Source of the DNA: an uncultured Collinsella sp.
GTDB lineage: Bacteria; Actinomycetota; Coriobacteriia; Coriobacteriales; Coriobacteriaceae
Assembly (NCBI GenBank): GCA_934630385.1
Contig: CAKTWE010000008.1
Location: forward strand, 1-40,917
DNA: 40,917 nucleotides
Reading direction: 5' to 3'
Shown here piece after piece: positions 25,528-33,519 of this stretch. Position numbers and translations under genes: made by a program. Under the pieces are notes generated by a model. That model was given only the letters and a program-made list of their open reading frames with translations, had not been told where the DNA came from and made no database searches. The number at the start of each line of letters is the position of its first letter. The stretch's first letter is position 1.

Positions 25528-26601
25528 ATGATCCAGACCCCCCACACCATCGACCGCCGCACGTTTATCGCCCTCGCAGGCGGGGCCCTCGTCTCTTGCG
25601 CCGGTGCACTTACCGGCTGCTCGGGCACGCAGGGCGACTCGGGCTCTGTAACCGCGTCCAAAGCGGGCTCCGCGGGCTCCGACAGCTCGCCCAAGGTGCA
25701 GAGCACGACGCTCTTTGTCTTCGACACTGTCGTGAATATCAGCGCCCAATGCAGCAAAAAGGTCATGGACGAGGTCGCCGACCGCTGCACCTACTTTGAG
25801 AACAAGTTCTCGCGCACCGTGGAGGGCTCGGATATCTGGAACATCAACAATGCAGGCGGCAAGCCCGTGGAAGTCGCGCACGAGACCGCCGAGGTCATCG
25901 AGGCAGCCATCCGCTACGCCGAGGAGTCCGACGGGCTCTTTGACATCACCATCGGCGCCGTCTCGAGCCTCTGGGATTTTGACAACGAGGTCAAGCCCGC
26001 AGATGAGGACATCCAGGCGGCACTGCCCCATGTCGACTATCGCACCATCACGGTCGACGGTACCACCGTCACCCTCTCCGACCCCGAGGCCAAGCTCGAC
26101 TTGGGTGGTATCGCCAAGGGCTACATCACCGACGACCTCGTGGCGCTCTTTAAGAAGAGCGGCGTCAGAAATGCTTCCATCAGCCTGGGCGGCAACGTCT
26201 ACGTGATGGGCAAGAGCTTTGACGGCGACGCCTGGAACGTGGGCGTGCAAGACCCCAACGGCGCGCAGGACGACGTGCTCGCCACCGTCAAGACGCGCAA
26301 CCGCTCCCTTGTGACGAGCGGCCTCTATGAGCGCGGCTTTGAGCAGGACGGCACGTTCTACTACCACATCCTCGACCCCAAAACGGGCTACCCCGCCGCC
26401 ACCGACCTCAAGAGCGCCTCGATTATGACCAAGAAATCCGTGCTTGGGGACGCCTACTCTACCATCCTGTTTTTGCTCGGCCACGACCGCGCCATGGAGC
26501 TCATCGAAAGCGATGAGCGCTTTGAAGGCGGCGTTTTAGTCGATATGGACGATCGCGCCACCAAGAGCGACGGCTCGACGTTCAAGATCTTGCAGGACTA
26601 G
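25528..26601 (+). CDS. apbE: FAD:protein FMN transferase ApbE (lipoprotein)
   Basis: A 357-residue exported enzyme. The N-terminus has twin-arginine-like DRRTFIALAGG and lipobox LTGC, so it is anchored outside the membrane. Family motifs are FDTVVNIS, DGLFDITIGAV, LDLGGIAKGYITDD, SISLGGNVYVMG, LVTSGLYERGF, HILDPKTGYPA and GDAYSTILFLLG. ApbE moves FMN from FAD onto Thr in the SGAT motif of FMN-binding domains; at least five such domains are encoded just upstream. No strong ribosome binding site is seen before ATG 25528. It is followed after 5 nt by the NusG-II gene. Confidence 0.96.
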   Translation: MIQTPHTIDRRTFIALAGGALVSCAGALTGCSGTQGDSGSVTASKAGSAGSDSSPKVQSTTLFVFDTVVNISAQCSKKVMDEVADRCTYFENKFSRTVEGSDIWNINNAGGKPVEVAHETAEVIEAAIRYAEESDGLFDITIGAVSSLWDFDNEVKPADEDIQAALPHVDYRTITVDGTTVTLSDPEAKLDLGGIAKGYITDDLVALFKKSGVRNASISLGGNVYVMGKSFDGDAWNVGVQDPNGAQDDVLATVKTRNRSLVTSGLYERGFEQDGTFYYHILDPKTGYPAATDLKSASIMTKKSVLGDAYSTILFLLGHDRAMELIESDERFEGGVLVDMDDRATKSDGSTFKILQD

Positions 26602-26606
26602 GAGCC

Positions 26607-27023
26607 ATGATGGTCAAGCGCAAAGGTGCGCGCGATGGGCGCGACAACAAAAGACTCAACCTCATCCTGGTTTTGGCGATAGCGGCCGTCGCATGCGCCG
26701 GCTTGGTCGCCACGCGTCTGATGGGAGCAAACACGAACGCCGACACGGCCACAGTCGTCATCCGCGATGGAGAGCAAAACGTCTACGAGCTTCCTCTGAG
26801 CCAGAACACGACCAAGACCGTTACAACCGACTTGGGAACCAACCTCATCGAAATCAAAGACGGCCGCGTGCACGTCGAGGAAGCAGACTGTCCCAACCAG
26901 GACTGCGTGCACCAGGGCTGGATTGACGCTGCCGGGGAGCAAATTGTCTGCCTTCCGCACAAGCTTACCGTCGATATCGTCGACGCGAGCGCCGAGACCA
27001 CCTACGACGTAGTGGGGCGCTAA
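26607..27023 (+). CDS. NusG domain II-containing membrane-anchored protein
   Basis: A 138-residue protein. A basic N-terminus and hydrophobic residues 20-40 form a signal anchor; the rest is an extracytosolic NusG-II beta domain with VVIRDGEQNVYELPL, then the CPNQDCVHQGWI segment with two cysteines and CLPHKLTVDIV. Such proteins regularly accompany Gx-type transporters, ApbE and FMN-binding proteins in Firmicutes and Actinobacteria, but their job is not known. ATG 26610 is an alternative start with better spacing to GGAG. Confidence 0.88.
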   Translation: MMVKRKGARDGRDNKRLNLILVLAIAAVACAGLVATRLMGANTNADTATVVIRDGEQNVYELPLSQNTTKTVTTDLGTNLIEIKDGRVHVEEADCPNQDCVHQGWIDAAGEQIVCLPHKLTVDIVDASAETTYDVVGR

Positions 27024-27026
27024 TCC

Positions 27027-28184
27027 GTGGAGATGGTCGATATCGAGCAAACTCGCCGCCTGGCGCGCGTTTCGCTGTTGTGCGCCTGCGCATTGGTGCT
27101 GTCCTATCTGGAGACCATGATTCCGCTGCCCGTCGCGGTGCCCGGCATTAAACTGGGCCTTGCCAACGTGGCCGTAGTCGTCGCGCTCTATACGCTCGAT
27201 GTTAAAAGCGCCGCCGCCGTTGCACTCGTCAAGGTCTTTGCATCGGGCTTTTTGTTTGGTTCGCCCATGATGCTCGCCTATAGCCTGGGCGGCACGGTCC
27301 TCGCCTTTATCGGCATGGTCGCCCTTGCTGCCGTGCCGGGTGTTGGCTTGGTGCCCGTGAGCATGCTTGCCGCCGTGCTGCACAATGTAGGCCAGCTGGG
27401 CGTTGCCGCCATGGCGCTGCAGACCCCGGCAGTCTTTATCAATCTGGGCGTTCTGGGCGTCGCCGCCTGCGTCACCGGCGGCATTACGGGCGCGGTGGCA
27501 GAAGGTGCGCTCGCCGGTATTGAGCAAGCCGATGACACACGTCCCTCCGTCGATTGCGCTGCACTTGCCGCCAATATCGTGGCAGGAGAGCGCATCGCCT
27601 TTGTCGGCGCCAACGGCAGTGGCAAAAGCACCTGTGCACTCGAGCTTGCGGGGCTGCTCAAAGACGTGAACGGGCACGCTATGTGCGTGCAGGGCACCGT
27701 AGGCCTTGCTTTTCAGGATCCCGATAACCAGATCGTCGCTCCAGTCGTGCGAGACGACATCGCCTTTGGACTCGAAAACCGCGGTGTCCCCCGCGACGAA
27801 ATGCGTTCAGAAGTCTTGCAGGCACTCAACGAGCTTGGCATTGTCGAGCTTGAGCAACGCGATGTCGCCACGCTCTCGGGCGGCCAAAAACAACGCGTGG
27901 CGGCGTCGGGATTGGTTGCGCTCACCCCTTCGCTCATGATTTTTGACGAGACGACCGCCATGCTCGACGAGACCGCCCGCGAGGCCGTCAATGATCTCAT
28001 CGATCATCTTTGCCAGCGCGATGTTGCCGTGATCCAGATCACGCAGTTGCTCGACGAGGTCGCGCGCGCCGACCGAGTCGCCGTCTTCGAGGCGGGCGCC
28101 ATCGCATACCTGGGTACCGTGCAAGATCTTGCCGACCAGCGCGATCTGCTCATTCGATGCGGCCTGGAGGAACTGTGTCGTTAA
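27027..28184 (+). CDS. Fusion of Gx-type S component and ECF ATPase
   Basis: A 385-residue fusion. Residues 1-165 form a five-to-six-helix membrane domain of the Gx/Hpre_diP_synt_I family (ALVLSYLETMIPLPVAVPG, IKLGLANVAVVVALY), a presumed substrate-binding S component. Residues 180-385 are an ABC ATPase with Walker A GANGSGKST at 194, signature LSGGQKQR at 283, Walker B LMIFDETT at 303 and an H-loop-like QITQ in which the usual His is absent. The start is GTG 27027 (ATG 27033 is possible). The next gene overlaps by 10 nt. In ECF importers S and A parts are normally separate; here they are one chain. Flavin transport for ApbE is inferred from context. Confidence 0.9.
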   Translation: MEMVDIEQTRRLARVSLLCACALVLSYLETMIPLPVAVPGIKLGLANVAVVVALYTLDVKSAAAVALVKVFASGFLFGSPMMLAYSLGGTVLAFIGMVALAAVPGVGLVPVSMLAAVLHNVGQLGVAAMALQTPAVFINLGVLGVAACVTGGITGAVAEGALAGIEQADDTRPSVDCAALAANIVAGERIAFVGANGSGKSTCALELAGLLKDVNGHAMCVQGTVGLAFQDPDNQIVAPVVRDDIAFGLENRGVPRDEMRSEVLQALNELGIVELEQRDVATLSGGQKQRVAASGLVALTPSLMIFDETTAMLDETAREAVNDLIDHLCQRDVAVIQITQLLDEVARADRVAVFEAGAIAYLGTVQDLADQRDLLIRCGLEELCR

Positions 28185-29713
28185 CCTGCTCAAACATAAC
28201 CGTCCGCTATCCCGAAGCAGACGCCTGTATCCTATCTCGTGTTTCGTTGGAAATTAGACCCGGCAGCGTGATCGGTATCGCAGGCACCTCTGGCTCCGGC
28301 AAGTCAACGCTGCTGCGTGTCCTTGCCGGAGCGCTTGCCGTGCAGGCGGGGTCTGTCGTGGCGGACGGCACCGCGCTTGGCACACACCCCACGGCGGATG
28401 AACTTCGTACGTACCGCAAAACCGTGGCACTCGTGCAGCAACGCCCCGAGCAGCAGTTTTTTGCCGCCACGGTCTTTGACGAGGTGGCGTTTGGCCCCCG
28501 CAATCTTGGACTGGACGAAGCCGAGGTCAAGCGGCGCGTCGGCACATCGCTCGCCAGCGTCGGGTTTGATCTCGCCGCTATCGGCGACACAAGCCCCTTT
28601 GCCCATTCTGGCGGAGAGCAGCGCCGTATCGCCGTTGCCGATATGCTCGCGCTCGAGACACCGTATTTGCTGCTCGACGAGCCAACCGCAGGACTCGACC
28701 CCCATGCCCACCAGATGCTGCTTGAGTGTTTGACCCAACTCGCACGCCACGGCCGCGGCATTGTTATCGCCACGCACGATCCGCGTGTGCTGAGCATCTG
28801 CGACAAGGCCTTTCGACTGCAGGACGGCATGCTGCTGCCGCAAAGTTCCGAGGGCATCCAGGTGACATCCGTTGGCGTGACGGCCGCACGTCCCGTGGAA
28901 ACCGGACATACTCCGCCAGCGTCCAAGGCGGTCTCGTTTGGCATCTTTCGTCCGGGGTCAAGCCTCGTTCACCTGCTGCACCCCGCCACCAAGCTTGTAT
29001 TCTGTTTGCTCTTTATGATTGCCGGCTTTATCGCCCAGCAGCCCGGCGCCCTTACCGCCGTCGCGCTCACCGCATTCGCCTCGCTCGCCGCAAGCGGCAG
29101 CTCGATGCGCCAGGCGCTCCGTGCCCTCAAGCCATTTCGCTGGCTTATGGGGTTTGTCCTGGTCTTCAACGCACTCTTTACCGCATCGGGTACTCTGCTG
29201 TTGCAGGCGGGACCCGTGCAGATCACCTCGGGAGGTCTGCTCTTTGGCGCGCTCTGCGTGCTGCGCTTTGCCCTCATTATGCTGGGGACGTCGACGCTCA
29301 TGGCGACCACCTCCCCCACCGCACTCGCCGATGGCGCCGCGGCGCTTCTGAGGCCCCTCGCCCGTTTTGGCCTGCGCACCGACGATGCCACCATTGCTAT
29401 CCAGCTCACACTTCGTTTTGTCCCCGTGCTTATTGAGGAATTCAATCGCATCAAGGCCGCTCAGGAAGCGCGCTTGGCGCGCTTTGACAGTCCCTCGCCT
29501 CTGCAGCGTGCACGTGCTTTTATCCCCGTCATCACGCCTTTGTTTAGCAGCGCGCTGCGGCGCTCTGATACGCTCGCACTCGCCATGGTCAACCGCGAAT
29601 ACGGAGCGCACCCGGCTGTCAGCAGAACCTGCCTGCGCAGCTATCGCTTTGACCGGGCAGACCTTGCTGTTCTGGCGCTCGGATGCTGCATCGTTGCGAT
29701 TGCGCTGCTCTAG
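28175..29713 (+). CDS. Fusion of ECF ATPase and EcfT transmembrane component
   Basis: A 512-residue fusion. Residues 1-235 are the second ECF ATPase: Walker A GTSGSGKST at 37, signature HSGGEQRR (first residue His instead of Leu), Walker B LLLDEPTAGLD and H-loop IATHD. Residues 260-512 are EcfT: HPATKLVFCLLFMIAG, several helices, then the coupling segments QEARLARF and AMVNREYG, which resemble the Ala-Arg motifs that contact the ATPases. The start is GTG 28175, since GGAGG lies 4 nt upstream; an ATG at 28157 has no such site. Together with the preceding fusion it makes a whole ECF transporter from two polypeptides. Confidence 0.9.
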   Translation: MSLTCSNITVRYPEADACILSRVSLEIRPGSVIGIAGTSGSGKSTLLRVLAGALAVQAGSVVADGTALGTHPTADELRTYRKTVALVQQRPEQQFFAATVFDEVAFGPRNLGLDEAEVKRRVGTSLASVGFDLAAIGDTSPFAHSGGEQRRIAVADMLALETPYLLLDEPTAGLDPHAHQMLLECLTQLARHGRGIVIATHDPRVLSICDKAFRLQDGMLLPQSSEGIQVTSVGVTAARPVETGHTPPASKAVSFGIFRPGSSLVHLLHPATKLVFCLLFMIAGFIAQQPGALTAVALTAFASLAASGSSMRQALRALKPFRWLMGFVLVFNALFTASGTLLLQAGPVQITSGGLLFGALCVLRFALIMLGTSTLMATTSPTALADGAAALLRPLARFGLRTDDATIAIQLTLRFVPVLIEEFNRIKAAQEARLARFDSPSPLQRARAFIPVITPLFSSALRRSDTLALAMVNREYGAHPAVSRTCLRSYRFDRADLAVLALGCCIVAIALL

Positions 29714-29807
29714 GGCTCGGCATGCCATGCCACTCGCCGGAATGCGGCATGTGACCTGTTTGTCGTTTGCGATAATGCCTATATGAATGCTATGAGAGGA
29801 GTTCCCC

Positions 29808-30896
29808 ATGAAACCTCGTCACCGCGCCTATTTGCTCGCTGCAGCAGCGGGTGTCGCCGTCGGCCTTGCCGCTGCCACCGGTATCGTTTATCACAAACAA
29901 ATCAAGTCCGCCGCGTCACTCAAACGCTTGACCGGCTACGCGGATGGCTATGACCTGTACGCAATCGACATCGCTTACGGCTACGACCTTGACCGCATCA
30001 TCGCCGCTGGCGTGCGCGACGACCAGGCCTACATCGATGCCGTGGTGGCGCAGGTGCTCCCTGGCGTGCCGGCACATGTCCAGGCGCCCCAGTTTGCCTG
30101 CAGCGCTTTTGTCGCCGTAGATGCCGAAGGCCGCGTGCGCACCGGTCGCAATTACGACTTTAAGGACGACACCTCGGCGCTGCTGGTGCGCAACCACCCG
30201 TGCGGCGGCTATGCCTCCATCGGCTTTGCGGCCCTCAACAACCTGGGCGATAACACTCCGCTTGACTCCGTCGCCGGACGTGCCGCCGCACTCATGGGCC
30301 CGTTTGCCCAGCTCGACGGCGTCAACGAATGTGGCGTGTCCATTGCCGTGCTCACCCTGGATTCCAAACCCTGTGACCAAGACACGCAGCGCCCCGTCAT
30401 CAATACCTCGCTCGCCATCCGTCTGGTGCTCGACCGTGCCGCCACCACGCAAGAAGCTGTCGACCTGCTTTCCGCCTACGACATGCACGCCATGGCCGGA
30501 CGCGATTACCACTTCTATATCAACGACGCCGCCGGTGACGCGCGCGTAGTAGAGTGGGACCTGCGCGATCCGGACCGCGCTTTCAAAGCTACTCCTGTAC
30601 GCCAGGTTACGAACTTCTACGCCTGCTATGGCGACGAAGTGCTGCCCAACCAAAAGAATGGCGAGCTAGGCCATGGTAAAGAGCGCGCCGCCGCAATCGC
30701 CGATGTCCTCGACGCCCATACCGGCGCCCAAGATGAGGCAGTCGCTTGGAAGGCCCTACGCGCTGCAGCGCAAGAGCCCAATCCGGAAGACATCACCAGC
30801 AACACGCAGTGGTCGGTCGTCTTTGACAACACCGAGCCCGCTGCCGCCATCACGCTGCGCCGCCACTGGGGCGACATCGACGCATTCGCACTGTAA
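29808..30896 (+). CDS. Membrane-anchored Ntn amide hydrolase (choloylglycine hydrolase / NAAA-like)
   Basis: A 362-residue protein. Residues 8-26 are a hydrophobic signal anchor. The nucleophile is probably Cys98 in QFACSAFVAV, followed by the family's GRNYDF block at about 111-116; LDGVNECGVSIAVL and YHFYINDAAGDARVVEWD follow, with VTNFYA and the C-terminal NTQWSVVFDN. The family cleaves linear amide bonds: bile acids, penicillin V, N-acylethanolamines. Since Ntn enzymes need a free N-terminal Cys, the first 97 residues should be removed, as in NAAA and acid ceramidase. Bile salts are possible but unproven. AGAGGAG precedes the ATG. Confidence 0.85.
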   Translation: MKPRHRAYLLAAAAGVAVGLAAATGIVYHKQIKSAASLKRLTGYADGYDLYAIDIAYGYDLDRIIAAGVRDDQAYIDAVVAQVLPGVPAHVQAPQFACSAFVAVDAEGRVRTGRNYDFKDDTSALLVRNHPCGGYASIGFAALNNLGDNTPLDSVAGRAAALMGPFAQLDGVNECGVSIAVLTLDSKPCDQDTQRPVINTSLAIRLVLDRAATTQEAVDLLSAYDMHAMAGRDYHFYINDAAGDARVVEWDLRDPDRAFKATPVRQVTNFYACYGDEVLPNQKNGELGHGKERAAAIADVLDAHTGAQDEAVAWKALRAAAQEPNPEDITSNTQWSVVFDNTEPAAAITLRRHWGDIDAFAL

Positions 30897-30899
30897 GGA

Positions 30900-30937
30900 G
30901 CCAGGCCCGTCGACCTTACGCTCGCCTGGCGTTGTTT
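30900..30937 (+). terminator. Probable terminator after the Ntn hydrolase
   Basis: GCCAGGC (30900-30906) pairs with GCCTGGC (30924-30930), followed by GTTGTTT. The loop is long and the T-run is interrupted. Confidence 0.65.
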
Positions 30938-30965
30938 ACATTTCTATACGCTTGAGCTAACACGT

Positions 30966-30998
30966 TTTACCCCCGTATCAACAGTGTGCGGGGGTAAA
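30966..30998. promoter_or_regulatory. Palindrome upstream of pfkA
   Basis: TTTACCCCCG (30966-30975) pairs perfectly with CGGGGGTAAA (30989-30998) around a 13-nt loop. No T-run follows. A TATAAC at 31012-31017 could be the -10 box of pfkA, so the palindrome would cover the -35 region and may be an operator. Confidence 0.5.
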
Positions 30999-31036
30999 CT
31001 TATGCGCATGTTATAACTTGCCCGGAAGGATTCATC

Positions 31037-32116
31037 ATGCTTAGGATCGGTCTTCTTACCAGTGGCGGCGACTGCCAGGCGCTCAACGCCACCATGCGCG
31101 GCATTGTCAAAACGCTTATGACCAATAGCGAAGAGCCTATTGAGATCTATGGTTTTGAGGACGGCTACCAGGGCCTTATCTACAGCCGGTTCCGCGTCAT
31201 GACGCCCGCCGATTTTAGCGGCATCCTTACCCGTGGCGGCACTATTCTGGGCACAAGCCGTACGCCGTTCAAGCGCCTGGATATTCCCGAGGCCGACGGC
31301 GTCGAAAAGGTGCCGGCAATGGTCCACACCTATCATAAGCTACAGCTCGACTGCCTGTTTATGCTGGGCGGCAACGGCTCCACCAAGACCGCCAACCGTC
31401 TGCGCGAAGAGGGCCTCAACGTTATCGCCCTGCCCAAAACTATCGATAACGACACCTGGGGCACCGAGTTGACGTTTGGCTTTACGAGCGCCATCGACGT
31501 CGCCACCAAGTGCATCGACGACATCCACACCACCGCCTCAAGTCACGGCCGCGTGTTTGTCATCGAGATCATGGGCCACAAGGTCGGTTGGATTCCGCTG
31601 TATGCCGGCGTCGCGGGCGGCGCGGACGTCATCCTGATTCCCGAGATCCCCTACGACATGGACAACGTCATCAAGACCATCGAGCATCGCATGGAGACCG
31701 GCAGCCGCTTTACGATCGTAGCCGTCGCCGAGGGTGCCATCTCCAAGGAGGACGCGGCGCTGTCCAAGAAGGAGTACAAGAAGAAGCTTGCCGAGCGCAC
31801 GAGCCCGTCAATCGTGTACGACATCGCCAAGGAGATCGAGGCCAAGACCGGTCGCGAGACTCGCGTCGCCATCCCCGGCCACACGCAGCGCGGCGGCCAG
31901 CCCGATGCCCAGGATCGCATCTTTGCGACCCAGTGCGGCGTCGAGGCCGCGCTTGGCTGCCTGCGCGGCGAGTTTGGCTACATGATTGCCCTGCGTGACG
32001 GCAAGATGTGCCACATGCCGCTCGAGGAGGTCGCCGGCAAGCTCAAGTTTGTCGACCCCCAGAGCGACCTGGTGCGCGAGGCCAAGGCGTTGGGCATCAG
32101 CTTCGGCGACGAATAG
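31037..32116 (+). CDS. pfkA: 6-phosphofructokinase with mixed-type phosphodonor site
   Basis: A 359-residue phosphofructokinase, the committed step of glycolysis. LLTSGGDCQALNA is the N-terminal nucleotide loop. The donor-site loop is GGNGST (111-116), with Asn113 in place of the usual Asp but with Gly at the position that distinguishes ATP enzymes. The catalytic loop is PKTIDND (133-139), whose Lys134 is typical of pyrophosphate or mixed enzymes. IMGHKVGWIPL and PGHTQRGGQPDAQDR are fructose-6-phosphate binding segments. ATP or PPi as donor cannot be settled by eye. GGAAGG precedes ATG 31037. A long palindrome follows the gene. Confidence 0.93.
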   Translation: MLRIGLLTSGGDCQALNATMRGIVKTLMTNSEEPIEIYGFEDGYQGLIYSRFRVMTPADFSGILTRGGTILGTSRTPFKRLDIPEADGVEKVPAMVHTYHKLQLDCLFMLGGNGSTKTANRLREEGLNVIALPKTIDNDTWGTELTFGFTSAIDVATKCIDDIHTTASSHGRVFVIEIMGHKVGWIPLYAGVAGGADVILIPEIPYDMDNVIKTIEHRMETGSRFTIVAVAEGAISKEDAALSKKEYKKKLAERTSPSIVYDIAKEIEAKTGRETRVAIPGHTQRGGQPDAQDRIFATQCGVEAALGCLRGEFGYMIALRDGKMCHMPLEEVAGKLKFVDPQSDLVREAKALGISFGDE

Positions 32117-32139
32117 CCTCGGCTGGAATCCACCCCATC

Positions 32140-32236
32140 GGGCCCTCCGACCCCGCCCGACGTATTTCGATTTGGCTCCTCCCTTGACTCCGTCAAAGGT
32201 CGCCAATCGAAATCGTCGGGCGGGGTCGGAGGGCCC
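32140..32236. repeat. 97-nt nested palindrome after pfkA
   Basis: Arms 32140-32175 and 32202-32236 match over 23 perfect bp (GGGCCCTCCGACCCCGCCCG, then ACG) and then about 12 bp more with two single-base bulges (ATTTCGAT, TGGC). Inside the loop TTGAC and GTCAA form a small hairpin. It begins 24 nt after the pfkA stop codon. There is no T-run, so it is more likely a structured repeat than a simple terminator. Confidence 0.93.
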
Positions 32237-32297
32237 TGCGTTTACATACTCGCCGGGGCTATTCGTCTTCTTGCTGCGGGTGCCTGGGCTGGAATTG

Positions 32298-32364
32298 AGT
32301 TGCGGTGAAATAGTTCCTGCTTAGTCCGCAAATGGCTAAATCCAAAAACTATTCCACCGCAACT
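32298..32364. repeat. Family B palindromic element, copy 2
   Basis: AGTTGCGGTGAAATAGTT (32298-32315) pairs with AACTATTCCACCGCAACT (32347-32364) with one mismatch. The loop resembles that of copy 1 (CTTAGT..GCTAAATCC). It lies upstream of the XRE gene. Confidence 0.9.
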
Positions 32365-32431
32365 TACTGAGTGGGGGCTCTTGGCTGCTACTTGCACTGA
32401 CATTTGTCCTGAAATGGCTGGTCGTTAGGGG

Positions 32432-32499
32432 TTGCTACCGGTAGTTGCGGTAGGGTTGGGGCAGATTCTAACTAGAAATGGTGGTCGCTACCGGTTGTT
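32432..32499. promoter_or_regulatory. Direct repeat upstream of the XRE gene, possible operator
   Basis: TTGCTACCGGTAGTT (32432-32446) and TCGCTACCGGTTGTT (32485-32499) share GCTACCGGT and are 53 bp apart, close to five helical turns. The first copy runs into AGTTGCGGT, the head motif of the family B hairpins. They precede the XRE start codon by 50-120 bp and may be autoregulatory sites. Confidence 0.5.
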
Positions 32500-32549
32500 C
32501 TCGGCATACTCGGCTCATTCGATTCGACCATCAAACGAAAGGAACCACC

Positions 32550-33470
32550 ATGGATCTTGCGATGGCACAGCGCCTCGTCGATCGCCGTAAAGCTGCCGGC
32601 CTTTCTCAGGAGGCGCTTGCTGCCCAGCTGGGCGTAAGCCGCCAGGCTGTTAGTAAATGGGAGCGCAGCGAGTCCTCACCCGATACCGATAACCTCATTG
32701 CGCTCGCCGCGCTGTATGACGTGTCGTTGGACGAGCTGCTATATGGGGAGGCGGCCAACGATGCCGACGACCTGAAGGACGGTAGCGCCGACACCGAGAC
32801 GGCGGATGTGGCTGACGAGGCTGAGGATTCTGCCGAGCACGCCGATTGCGGCGACAAACCACTTGTCGATATTTCCCTCGCGCGCGGTATCCACGTCATT
32901 GATCCCAATAAAGGCGAGGAAGTCCATGTTGGTTGGAGCGGCATCCATGTGACCAACGAGCGCAAGGGCGAAGAGGTGCATGTGGGGCCAGGCGGCGTGT
33001 ATATCGATACGCTTGAGGACGATGGACATAGCGTGCGTACCAATGACGACGGCACCGTCACCATCGACGGCGAGACGTTTTCCAGCTGGAAGGAAGCACA
33101 CGACAAGATCGACCATCATGGCAAGCATTTCCACACCAAGGTCGGACGTGCATGGAACAAATTCCCCTTCCCCGCACTTGTCACTCTCGCCTATCTGGTG
33201 CTCGGCATTGTCTACGGCACATGGGGCATGGGGCTTTTCCTCGTCTTTCTGGTTCCCGTCTACTACGCGATTGGTGACTTTATCGATCGACGCCATTTGT
33301 CAAAGCTCACTGAATGCGTCTATCCAGCAGCCGCCATCGCTTGGTTCCTCTACATGTGGCTCTGTTTGGGACAGCCCCATCCTGCATGGATCATCCTCAT
33401 CACGATTCCCATCGTAAAGGCGCTCATGCGCTGGTGTCGCAAACAATGGAAGTACCGCAAACAGGCCTAA
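32550..33470 (+). CDS. XRE-family regulator with C-terminal membrane segments
   Basis: A 306-residue protein. Residues 1-65 are a helix-turn-helix (AGLSQEALAAQLGVSRQAVS, then KWERSESSPD and DVSLDELLYGE). An acidic linker follows. Residues 110-155 carry two imperfect tandem repeats built on KGEEVHVG and SGIHV/GGVYI. The last 100 residues hold about four hydrophobic helices and a basic tail, so the DNA-binding domain is probably tethered to the membrane. ATG 32550 follows AAAGGA; the longer frame from 32478 has no such site. Its target genes are unknown. It is bracketed by family B hairpins at 32298 and 33520. Confidence 0.88.
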   Translation: MDLAMAQRLVDRRKAAGLSQEALAAQLGVSRQAVSKWERSESSPDTDNLIALAALYDVSLDELLYGEAANDADDLKDGSADTETADVADEAEDSAEHADCGDKPLVDISLARGIHVIDPNKGEEVHVGWSGIHVTNERKGEEVHVGPGGVYIDTLEDDGHSVRTNDDGTVTIDGETFSSWKEAHDKIDHHGKHFHTKVGRAWNKFPFPALVTLAYLVLGIVYGTWGMGLFLVFLVPVYYAIGDFIDRRHLSKLTECVYPAAAIAWFLYMWLCLGQPHPAWIILITIPIVKALMRWCRKQWKYRKQA

Positions 33471-33519
33471 ACCGCCCCAACCAGCCAGCGCCACTCATCC
33501 GACACCGCCCGCCCCTTCC

